Assembly (NCBI RefSeq): GCF_000147815.2
Contig: NC_015957.1
Location: 3,410,001 to 3,474,000 of the forward strand
Reading direction: 5' to 3'
DNA from: Streptomyces violaceusniger Tu 4113
Lineage (GTDB): Bacteria > Actinomycetota > Actinomycetes > Streptomycetales > Streptomycetaceae
Length of the DNA stretch: 64,000 nucleotides
The notes below the pieces were generated by a model, which saw nothing but the letters and a program-made list of their open reading frames with translations, was not told the DNA's origin and did not search any database. Each line of letters begins with the position of its first letter. Position 1 is the first letter of the stretch. This document shows, one piece after another, positions 25,982-35,200 of this stretch. A program made the translations under genes and the position numbers.

Positions 25982-27352
25982 ATGACGGGGAAGCTCGAGG
26001 AGCCGACCGGGAAGCCGGTGGGGAAACTGCCGTTTCCGGACGCGGCTCTCGTGGCGTACGGGGAGGCGCATCCCGGTACCGGACTGACCATCGGCGTGGT
26101 GCTGGAGCTGGAGGGCCCTCCTCCCGACCGGCACCAACTCGCCGCCTCGCTGAGGCCGGTGGCGGAACTGCTGGGCACCGGGCCCTCGGACGGCGGCCCG
26201 TGGAGTGGCGCGGACGAGTACGCCGAGGCCGGTCCGGAGCGGGAGCGGGGCCTGTCCGACGTGGCGCATGAGGCGCTGGCCAGACCGCTGGAGCCGCACC
26301 GTTGGTCCTGCTCCACGGTGGCGGGACTGCCGGGTGGCACGTCCGCCCTGGTGTGGCGGGCGGATCACCGGCTGCTCGACGGGGCGGGAGTGGTCGGCGT
26401 ACTGGCCGCCTGGATGGGCGCCCACGGCCCGGACGCTCATGGCCCGGGCGCTCATGGCCCGGGCGCCGATGGCCCGGACGCTCGTGGCCCGGACGCCGCC
26501 ACGGTGTCCCCCGCGCGGGCCGAACCGTGGCGGGCGCGCGGCGCCCCGCACCGTGCCGTCACCGATCCGCTGCGCGCGGCCTGGCTGTGCGGGACACCCC
26601 TGCTGGAGCGGCGCCGGGGGAGCGCGGCGAAAGCCGACGGCGGCCCGCCCGCCACCCTCTCCTACGCCTGCGCGGAGACGGACCTCGCGCTGCTGCGTGG
26701 CATCGCCCGCCGCCACGGCACGACAGTCAACGACGTATACCTGGCCGCGCTGAGCGGGGCGCTGCGCACCCGGCCCGGACTCCACGGCCCCGACGGGCAG
26801 ATGCGCGCCCTGGTCCCGGTGAACGTCCGGGGCCCGGGGGACGCGGCCGTGCTGCGGAACCGCCACATCCCGCTCCGTATCCCGCTCCCCGTGGCGGAGC
26901 CCGACGCCGGACGGCGCCTCGCCCTGGTCGCCGCCCGCACGGCGGGCCGGGCCCGCGCCCTGCGCCATCCGCTGGTGCGCGCGGTGTTCCGGTCCGTCCC
27001 CGCCGCGGCCGGGGGATGGTGTTTCGAGCGGTACTTCGACCCGGCCCGCGCCACCCTGCTCGCCAGCAATGTGCGGGGCCCCTCGTCCCCGCTGGAAGTT
27101 GCCGGGCGGCGAGTCCGGCGCATGCTGCCACTGAACTTCCTCCCGGCCGGACACCGCCTGTCCAGCGTCCTGGCCACCGCCCAGGACCAGGCCGTGGCCG
27201 GCTTCACCACCACCGACCCCCGCCGGGCCGCCGAGTCGTTCGCCGCCGCCTGGCTGGGGGAGTTGCGGGTGCTCGCCGCGACCGGGCCGTCGGGGAGGGG
27301 TCAGGCGGCCGGTGCGGGTGCGACCGCTTCTCCGGCGGCGTCGGCGAGGTAG
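25982..27352 (+). CDS. WS/DGAT-like (wax ester synthase type) acyltransferase
   Basis: A 456-residue acyltransferase of the condensation-domain superfamily. The active-site motif reads DHRLLDG (about residue 127): the catalytic second His and the Asp-Gly of HHxxxDG are kept while the first His is Asp. The C-terminal half matches WS_DGAT_C (RALVPVNVRGPGD, RNRHIPLRIPLPV, LLASNVRGPSSPLEVAGRRV). Family members transfer acyl chains from CoA or carrier to alcohols or diacylglycerol. ATG at 25982 follows GGAGG; the frame is open upstream but looks non-coding. Five AHGPG-like units (26420-26494) are inserted after the active site. The C-terminus runs into a copy of the reductase 3' end. It may esterify the PKS product. 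Confidence 0.82.
   Translation: MTGKLEEPTGKPVGKLPFPDAALVAYGEAHPGTGLTIGVVLELEGPPPDRHQLAASLRPVAELLGTGPSDGGPWSGADEYAEAGPERERGLSDVAHEALARPLEPHRWSCSTVAGLPGGTSALVWRADHRLLDGAGVVGVLAAWMGAHGPDAHGPGAHGPGADGPDARGPDAATVSPARAEPWRARGAPHRAVTDPLRAAWLCGTPLLERRRGSAAKADGGPPATLSYACAETDLALLRGIARRHGTTVNDVYLAALSGALRTRPGLHGPDGQMRALVPVNVRGPGDAAVLRNRHIPLRIPLPVAEPDAGRRLALVAARTAGRARALRHPLVRAVFRSVPAAAGGWCFERYFDPARATLLASNVRGPSSPLEVAGRRVRRMLPLNFLPAGHRLSSVLATAQDQAVAGFTTTDPRRAAESFAAAWLGELRVLAATGPSGRGQAAGAGATASPAASAR
26420..26494. repeat. 15-bp tandem repeat, five copies, in the acyltransferase gene
   Basis: Five 15-bp units code for AHGPD, AHGPG, AHGPG, ADGPD and ARGPD. The insert falls in a loop after the active-site His motif and keeps the reading frame. 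Confidence 0.9.
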
Positions 27353-27780
27353 GTGGCGTCCAGGGGCTTGGGGTCGGGCAGGCCCGCCGTGTCGTGGAGC
27401 AAGTTGCTCCGGTGGTACGTCCCGGGCTTGGCTTCACCGCCTCCGCGCCCCGGCGGGCTGCCGGGTCGTGGGGGACTGGTCAGGCTGCCGGGACGAGTGC
27501 CACTGCCTCTCCGGCCGCGTCGGCGGGGTAGGTGGCGTCCAGGAGTTTGGGGTCGGGGGTCAGTCGGTATCGTGGAGCAGCGTTGGCTTCACCGCCCCCG
27601 CCCCCGCCCCCGCGCCCCGCCGGGCCGCCGAGTTGTGGGGGTGGGTTCAGGCGGCCGGTGCGGGTGCGACCGCCTCTCCAGTCGCGTCGGCGAGGTAGGC
27701 GGCGTCAAGGGGTTTGGGGTCCGGCAGGTCCGCCGCGTCCTGGAGCAGGTTGCTCCGGTCATACGTCCTGCGTTGTGCGG
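27199..27780. repeat. Triplicated junction of convergent genes (about 170-bp units)
   Basis: The 3' end of the reductase gene occurs three times. Minus-strand stops lie at 27301, 27480 and 27647, each preceded by codons for a version of PLDATYLADAAGEAV. The copy at 27301 keeps about 40 residues in frame (from TYHRSNLLHD), the middle copy about 27 with an internal deletion, and the copy at 27647 is the live gene. Between them lie degraded copies of the acyltransferase 3' end (GGCTTCACC...GGGCCGCCGAG, as at 27200-27240). So the whole tail-to-tail junction was tandemly triplicated. No other gene is seen at 27353-27646. Confidence 0.85.
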
Positions 27781-28804
27781 TGAAGACCAGCAGCGAGGCC
27801 AGGTGGTGCGCGAACAGCGACTCGTATGAATCCGGGTCGTCCAGGTCGTCCACGAGGTCCAGGGACAGCCCCGGGTACAGCCGCTCCAGGACCTTCACGG
27901 CCGTCGCGAAGGGCGTGTTGTGCGGATGGGTCAGGTGCACCGTGCGCACCCCCGCTGTGGCGCCCGGACGGGCCGCCGCCGCCCGCGCGGCGCACACCGC
28001 CGCGTGGGCCGCGTACTCCACCGGGACCAGGTTGAGCGCCCCGCCGCCCCCCGCGCGGACCCGCACCCGCAGACCGCTGCCGTGGGCGTCGCCACCGTCG
28101 AGGAGGGAGGCGAGCGCCGGGTCGTCCTCGGCCCTGCGGCGCAGCGCCTCGTGGAGGAGGAACGCCAGCACCGCCAGCGGCTGGCGTTGCCCGCTGCCGT
28201 GGACGGGCCGGTCGGAGACGAGCAGCGACGGCCGCAGGATCGTGGCGCCCCGGCCGGTGCGGGCGCTCCAGGCGTGCACCGCGCGTTCGGCGGTGTACTT
28301 GCTCTCCTCGTACGGCGTCAGGAAGCCGTGGCCGCCGTCCAGGTCGACCTCGCGGATATGCCCCTCGGCGCGTCCCCCGGCGACGTACGCCGTGCTCAGG
28401 TGGACGACCCGCGCCCCGGCCGCCTCGGTGGCCAGGTCGAGGACGCGTCGGGTGCCGAGGACGTTCGCCTTGAAGAGCGGCACCGGGTCGTCGTGCAGTG
28501 CGAGGTGCGCGGCACAGTGCCAGACCACCGAGCACGCGTCGGTGAGGGCGCGGCGGTCGTCGTCGGTCAGGCCGAGGCCGGGCAGGGTGAGGTCGGCGGA
28601 CACGTACCGCAGGCGCCCGCGCGGCGTCGCGGCGCCCGCCAGGCCGTCGAGCCCGTCGAGGGCCGTCTCGATCCGCGCCCGCAGACTCTCTTCCCCGCCC
28701 CGGCCGAGGACGGTGACGGGCCGGTCGTCGCCGTCCTCGGCGAGCAGGTGGCGCAGGATGCGGCTGCCGAGGAAACCGGTCGCGCCGGTGAAGAGTACGG
28801 CCAT
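27647..28804 (-). CDS. Thioester-reductase-like SDR (NAD(P)-dependent)
   Basis: A 385-residue extended SDR of the kind that forms reductase (R) domains of NRPS/PKS and carboxylic acid reductases. The nucleotide loop is TGATGFLGSRILRHLL at the N-terminus and the catalytic YxxxK is in TPYEESKYTAERA (about residue 163). STAYVAGG supplies the Ser/Thr. Free-standing relatives reduce carrier- or CoA-bound acyl chains to aldehyde or alcohol. Because the adjacent PKS lacks a thioesterase, this is the likeliest release enzyme, and an alcohol product would suit the WS/DGAT-like acyltransferase. The ATG at 28804 follows CTGGAG. The C-terminal 40 codons are duplicated downstream. It diverges from the PKS gene. 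Confidence 0.85.
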   Translation of the reverse strand: MAVLFTGATGFLGSRILRHLLAEDGDDRPVTVLGRGGEESLRARIETALDGLDGLAGAATPRGRLRYVSADLTLPGLGLTDDDRRALTDACSVVWHCAAHLALHDDPVPLFKANVLGTRRVLDLATEAAGARVVHLSTAYVAGGRAEGHIREVDLDGGHGFLTPYEESKYTAERAVHAWSARTGRGATILRPSLLVSDRPVHGSGQRQPLAVLAFLLHEALRRRAEDDPALASLLDGGDAHGSGLRVRVRAGGGGALNLVPVEYAAHAAVCAARAAAARPGATAGVRTVHLTHPHNTPFATAVKVLERLYPGLSLDLVDDLDDPDSYESLFAHHLASLLVFTAQRRTYDRSNLLQDAADLPDPKPLDAAYLADATGEAVAPAPAA

Positions 28805-29278
28805 GGCGGGCTCCAGACGTCGAAGGGCGGGTGAGCGGGTGAGCGGGTGAGGGGCATGGGGATCCGGCGGCGCGAACCGGCAGCGGATCCGAGGGCCAGG
28901 CGATCCGGTGGCGAATCCCACCGCGCCGGGACCGCACGGGGACCGCGCCGGGTCCGCGCCGGGACCGCCGCCGGGGCGCGTGCCGAGGACACCACACCGA
29001 CCGCACCCCGCCGCGCCGCCCGGCCCGCCGTACGCACGCTCTGTACACGCGCTCTGTACACGCGCTCTGTACGGGCCCCGTCGACGCACATCACCCGAAT
29101 GGGCTAAGCGGCCCGGGCCGGCTCCGTTCACCTCACCGAGTGCACTTCGCCGCCGTTCCCTCCAACGGGTGTACAGGCGGCCTCGGCGGTGGCCCGTCTG
29201 GCCTAGTGTGCGTCGCTGCCGAGAGCGTGACGCGGGCTTCCCGCCGGTGTCGCGAAGTGACTGGAGAAAGGCCCCGGT
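28805..29278. promoter_or_regulatory. Divergent promoter region of the reductase and PKS genes
   Basis: No gene is seen in these 474 bp. An 8-bp GGGTGAGC repeat (28828-28853) lies next to the reductase start. Three 13-bp repeats lie in the middle (29037-29075). A Shine-Dalgarno GGAGAAAGG precedes the PKS ATG. The region should hold promoters in both directions and probably a shared regulator site. Confidence 0.55.
29037..29075. promoter_or_regulatory. Three 13-bp direct repeats, candidate activator/repressor sites
   Basis: CGCTCTGTACACG occurs at 29037 and 29050 and in the form CGCTCTGTACGGG at 29063. Each copy contains a TGTAC core; two contain the palindrome TGTACA. The array is about 200 bp upstream of the PKS start, between divergent genes, which suits a cluster-specific regulator. 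Confidence 0.5.
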
Positions 29279-32200
29279 ATGCGTCAGGACGAGGCCGAAC
29301 CGATCGCGGTGGTGGGGGCGGCCTGCCGGCTTCCCGGCGGCATCCGGGACCTGGACGGGCTCTGGGAGGCCCTGGAGCAGGGCAGGGACCTGGTGGGGGA
29401 GGTGCCCGCGGACCGGTTCGACGCCCGCCTGTTCACCGACCCCGCCGTGCCGCGCCGGGGCAAGTCGTACACCGCGGCCGGTGGGTTCCTCGACGACGTG
29501 GCCGGGTTCGACGCCGCCTACTTCGGGATCTCCCCCAAGGAAGCGGCCCACATGGACCCCCAGCACCGGCTGCTGCTGGAGATGACCGCCGAGGCGCTGG
29601 ACGACGCCGCCGTGGACCCCGCCACGCTGGCCGGTTCGGACACCGCGGTCTTCGTCGGCATCTCCGACGCCTCCTACGGCGCGCTCCAGATGTCCGCGCT
29701 GCGCACGGTGGGCGCCTACACCATGTCGGGCGCCGCCTCGTCGATCGCCGCCAACCGGGTCTCGCACGCCTTCGATCTGCGTGGCCCCAGCATGGCGATC
29801 GACACCGCGTGCTCCTCCTCCCTCGTGGCCCTGGACCGCGCCTGCCGCACCCTGTGGGAGGGCGGTGGCCGGGCCGCCGTCTGCGGCGGGGTCAATGTGC
29901 TGCTCAGCCCGTTCCACTACGTGGGGTTCTCGCAGGCGTCGATGCTCTCCCGGCGGGGCCGGTGCGCCTCCTTCTCGGCACAGGCGGACGGGTTCGTACG
30001 GGCCGAGGGTGGCGGCGTGGTGCTGCTGAAACGGCTGTCGGACGCCGTGGCCGACGGCGACCGGATCCACGGACTCGTCCTGGGCACCGGCAGCAACAGC
30101 GACGGCAGGACCATGGGTCTTGCGCTGCCCAGCCCCGAGGCGCAGGAACGGCTGCTGCGCGAGGTCTACGACCGCGCCCGGGTGCACCCCGACGAGCTGG
30201 TGTACTTCGAGGCGCACGGCACCGGCACCCCGGTCGGCGACCCGCTGGAGGCCCTCGCCATCGGCCGGGCTCTCGGCGTACGCCGGATCTCCGGCGCCCT
30301 CCCGCTCGGCTCGGTGAAGACCAACCTCGGCCATCTGGAGCCGGCGTCCGGCATGGCCGGTCTGCTCAAGGCCCTCCTGGTGCTGCGGCACCGCACCGCA
30401 CCGGCCTCCCTCCACGCCGAACCGCCGCACCCCGACATCGACTTCGAGGGCCTCGGACTGCGGCTCACCACCCGGTCCACGGCCCTCGCCCCCGCCACGA
30501 CCGGCGGGCGCGCCGTCGCCGGGGTCAACTCCTTCGGCTTCGGCGGCGCCAACGCCCACGCCATCGTGGCCGACCCCCCGCCCGCGCCGGACCGCCCGCG
30601 CCCCCCGCGCTCACCGGTGCCCCTGCTCGTCTCGGCCCGCACCGCCAAGGCCCTGTCGGAGGCGGCCGAGGCCACGGCCGCCCACCTGGACGAAACGACC
30701 CCCGCCGACTTCTACGACCTGGCCCACACCTCCTGCCTCCGCCGTGGCCGCCACGAACACCGCGCCGTCGTCTGGGCCACCACGCCTGAGGAAGCGGCAC
30801 ACGCACTGCGCGCCTTGACGGCACCGGAGCCCGAGCCGGGGCCGCATGGTGTCGGCGGTTCCGGTGGTGAGGTGGCCGCGCCCACTGGGGAGTCGGCCTC
30901 GCCGACCGCGGAGCCGTCCGCGCCCGCCGGAGAATCGGCCGCGCCCGGCGGGGAGCCGTCCGCGCCCGGCGGGGAGTTGGCCGTGCACGCCGGGGAGTCG
31001 GTCGCATCCGGCGGGGTGCCGATTGCCCTCGCGGGGGAGCCGGTCGTGCCGATCGGTGAGTCGGTCACGCCCGGCGGGGAGTCGGCAGTGCCGATCGGTG
31101 GGACTGTCGCGTCCATCGGGGAGTCGGTTGCGCCCGGCGGGAAGCGGATGGCGCCCACCGGCGAGCCGACCGCGCCCGGCGGCAAACCCACCGCCCGCAC
31201 CCCCGCGCCGGCCGCCCCCGGTGCGGTGAGCGCGGCCGCCGAAAGTGGGCGGGTCGCCTTCGTGTTCTGTGGGAACGGCTCGCAGTGGGCGGGCATGGGG
31301 GCGGACCTCTTCGACGCCGATGCCGTCTTTCGGCGCGCGGTGTGCGAGGCCGACACCGAGCTCGCGCCCCGTCTGGGCTGGTCGGTGGCCGATCGCCTCA
31401 CCGCGCACGCCGGGGAGGCGGACCTGGCCGCGACGGAGGTGGCCCAGCCCCTCCTGTTCGCCGTGCAGTTGGGCATCACCGCGGTGCTGCGCGCCCGGGG
31501 CATCGAGCCCGCCATGGTCGTCGGCCACAGCGTCGGGGAGGTGGCCGCCGCCCACACGTGCGGAGCGCTGTCCCTGCCGGACGCGGCGCGGGTGATCGCC
31601 GAACGCGGCCGGGTGCAGGGGACCACGGCCGGCAGTGGCCGGATGGCCGCCGTCGGGCTGTCCGCCGACCGGGCCGCGAAGGCCCTCGCCGGGTACGGGG
31701 AGAAGCTGGAGCTCGCCGGTGTCAACAGCGCCGAGGACGTCACGGTGGCCGGTGAGACCGAGGCCCTCAACCTGCTCGGCGCGGAACTCGCCGCCGAGGG
31801 CGTCTTCTTCCGCGATCTGGGCCTCGACTACGCCTTCCACAGTCGCCACATGGACCCCACGGAGGACGAACTCCGTGCTGGCTTGGCCGACATGACGCCG
31901 TCGCCGGTCCGGGTGCCGTTCTACTCGACGGTCACCGGCTTCCGCGCCCGTGGCACCGATCTGGACGCGGCGTACTGGTGGCAGAACGTGCGCCGCCCGG
32001 TGCTCTTCGCGGACGCGGTGCGGCGCGCCCTCGCGGACGGGGCCGGCGTCCTCCTGGAGATCGGGCCCCATCCCGTCCTGCGCGCCTACCTCCGGCGCGT
32101 CGCGTCCCGGCGCGGAAAGACCGGCATCGGGAGGGGCATTGGAACCGGTATCGGCACCGGCACCGGCACCGGCAACACTGTCGTTCTGCCCACCCTGCGC

Positions 32201-35200
32201 CGCGGGGCGGACGGCCCCGCCGCTCTCGGCGCGGCGGTGGCCGGTGCGCTCGCGGCCGGGGCCGCGGCCGATCTCACCCGGCACTTCCCGGTGCCGGGCC
32301 GGGTCACCCGGCTCCCCGCCTACCCATGGCAGTACGAGCGCCACTGGTCCGGCACCCCCCGCTCCTGGGCCAACTCCAGCGGGGACGGCGTCATCGTCCA
32401 CCCCCTGCTCGGCGAGCGCATGCCCACCGCCGTCCCCAGTTGGGAGGGCGCGATCGAGCCCGTCCTCGTGCCCTGGCTCGCCGACCACCGGCTGGGCGGA
32501 TCGGTCGTCATGCCGGCCACCGGATACGCCGAAGCGCTTCTCGCCGCGGGGCGCGCCGTGCACGGACGGCCGGTGGAGGTGGCACACCTCGACGTCAGCG
32601 CCAGCCTCGTGGTGCCGTGGGCGGACGCCTCCGCCGTACGGCTGCGGGTCGGCCTCGACCCCGACACCACGCTCGCCACGGTCACCAGCACCGACGAGCG
32701 CGGCCCGGAGCCACGGGCGCACGCGCGGGCCCGGGTGCGCCCGCTGCTGAGCCCCCGGCCCGAGCCGGTCGACCCGGAGCGTCTGCGCGCCCGGTGCGCG
32801 ACGCGCGTCAGCGGCGAGGAACACTACGCCGCCTGCGCCGAGGTGGGGCTCGTCTACGGGCCCGCGTTCCGGATGCTCGACGAGGTGCGCCTGGGGGCGC
32901 GGACCTCGGTCGCCACCTACCGGCACGAGACCCCCGGCAGCGCCCCGTACACCGCGCATCCGGCGCTGCTCGACGGAGCCCTCCAGACCGGTGTCGCCCT
33001 CCTCTACGACCGGCTGCGGGAGCGGGGCGCCTATCTGCCCGCGTCCATCGGCGCGGTGCGGGTGTGGTCGGCGCCGTCGCCCACCGGGATCATGTGGGTC
33101 ACCGAACGCGACGCCACCGACAGCGAGGTCTGCTGGGACATCACCGTCGCGGACGCCGACGGCACCGTCACGGCCCGCCTGGAGGAGTGCCGGCTGCGCC
33201 TCTTCCCGATCGCCCGCACCACCCCCGTCACCCTCCACCACACCGTTCCGCGGGCCGCTCCCCGCGCCCACCTCCCGGCCGCGCCCTCACCCCTGCCGCC
33301 CCCCGAGGCCATCCTCCGGGACGCCGCCCCGCGCCTGGACGCCGTACGGGAGCGGTGGCGCGAAGCCCGGTACGACCTGACCTCGCGTCATGACGAGGAG
33401 CTGACCGCGCGCTCGGCCGCCGCCGCGCTGGCCCGGCTGCTGCCCGACCCCGCCGCGCCGTTCACCGCCGACGCCCTCGTGGCGGCCGGTATGGAGGAGC
33501 GGCACCGCCCCCTGATCGCCCTGCTCGAACCCCTGCTGCTGCGCCGCGGTCTGCTCACCGAGACCCCCGGCGGCCGGTGCCTGACGCCCGACGCCCGCCA
33601 CACCCCGCCGCCGGTGCGCGAGGCCCTCGTCCGGGCACCCGGGGATGTGCACCGGATCGCCCTGGCGACACACCTGACCCGGCACCTGGCGGACGTCCTC
33701 ACCGGCCGCGCGAGCGCCCTGGCACTGCTCAGCGCCGAATCGGCCGGGCACCTCCTGGAGCAGTACTACGACACCGCGCCGATCTCCGGCTTCCACAACC
33801 GCCTCGCGCAGGCCCTGCTCCGCGCCCTGCTGGCCCACTGGCCCGCCGACCGCGCCCTGCGCGTCCTGGAGATCGGCGCCGGCACCGGCGGCATGACCGC
33901 GGCGCTGCTGCCCCTGCTGCCCGCCGACCGCACCCGCTACCGCTACACCGATGTCTCACCGGCCTGTCCGGCCCGCGCCCGCAACCGCTTCGGCGACTAC
34001 GACTTCGTCGAGTACGGCACCTTCGACCTGGACCGGGACCTCGCCGAACAGGGCTACCACCCACAGGGCTTCGACCTCGTCGTCGCCGCCAACGCGCTGC
34101 ACACGGCCAAGGACCTGGAGCCCGCCCTCGGCCGCGTGGCCTCGCTCCTCGCGCCCGGCGGACACCTGCTGGCCTTCGAATGCCACGAGCCGGAGATCCT
34201 GCTCCCCGTCTTCGGCGCCCTCGACAGTTTCCACCACCGCACCGACACCGGCCTGCGGCCCGGCTCCCCGCTGCTGGCCCGTGAGCAGTGGCCCGCGCTC
34301 CTGCGCCGGTGCGGCTTCACCTCCTGCGCCCGCACCGGCGACACCGCGCCGCCCGGACGCGACCACGCCTCCGTCTTCCTCGCCGCGGCCGGTGGCGCCC
34401 CCGCCCCCGCCGCCGCACCGCCACCCCCCGCCCCGTCCGCCGCGTACATCGTCTGCGGCGACACGGCCGACGACCCACTGCCCCACGCCGTCACCGAGGC
34501 GCTGACCGCACACGGCGCCGGGCACAGCGTCGTCACCGACGCCCACACCGACGCCGCCGCGTGGACCCGGGCGCTGACCGGGGCGGGCACCGGCGAGACG
34601 ACCGTCGTCCTGATCCTGGGCGGCGCCGAACCCGACGACGCCGAGGAGGCCGTCGCCCGCGCCACCCACGCCGGCCAGACGCTGCGGGCCGTCGCGGAGG
34701 CACACCGGTCCCTCGCTTCGCCCGCCGGGGTCCGGCTGTGGCTCGTCACCCGGCCGCACGGCGCCGAGGCCACCCCCGGACCGATCACCCACCCGACCGA
34801 CGCCGCCGCCTGGGGCGTGGCACGCTGCCTGGCCAACGAGGAACCCGATCTGCGCGGGCGCCGCCTGAGCCTGTGCCGGGGCGACGACCCGGCCGCGGAC
34901 GCCGCCCGGCTGGTCCGCGAACTGCTCGACACCGAGGCCCCCGACGCCCCCGATACCGCCGACGACGAGGACGAGATCGTGCTCACCGCACACGACCGCT
35001 TCGTCCCGCGCGAGCACGCCCTGCCGCCCGCCGTCCCCCTCGCCAACGGCGCGGCCCCGCCGCCGTTCGCCCTGCGGGTGCGGAGGCCCGGCCTCTCCTA
35101 CCGCCTCGCCTGGCAGGAGATCCCCCCACCGGTCGCGGGTCCCGGGGAGGTGGTCGTCGAGGTGCGCGCGGCTTCCCTGAACTACCGGGACATCATGCAG

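Noticed and set aside
27353..27646. Small plus-strand genes ending in GAGATASP-type tails
   Set aside because: They are by-products of the triplicated junction; they share the tail of the acyltransferase and have no start signals.
28805..30559. The open minus-strand frame that continues upstream of the reductase to 30559
   Set aside because: The SDR nucleotide-binding fold begins right after the ATG at 28804 with a good ribosome site. The rest is the antisense of the PKS ketosynthase and has no domain of its own.
30866..31201. CRISPR array
   Set aside because: The repeats are contiguous without spacers and code for protein in frame; no cas genes are present.
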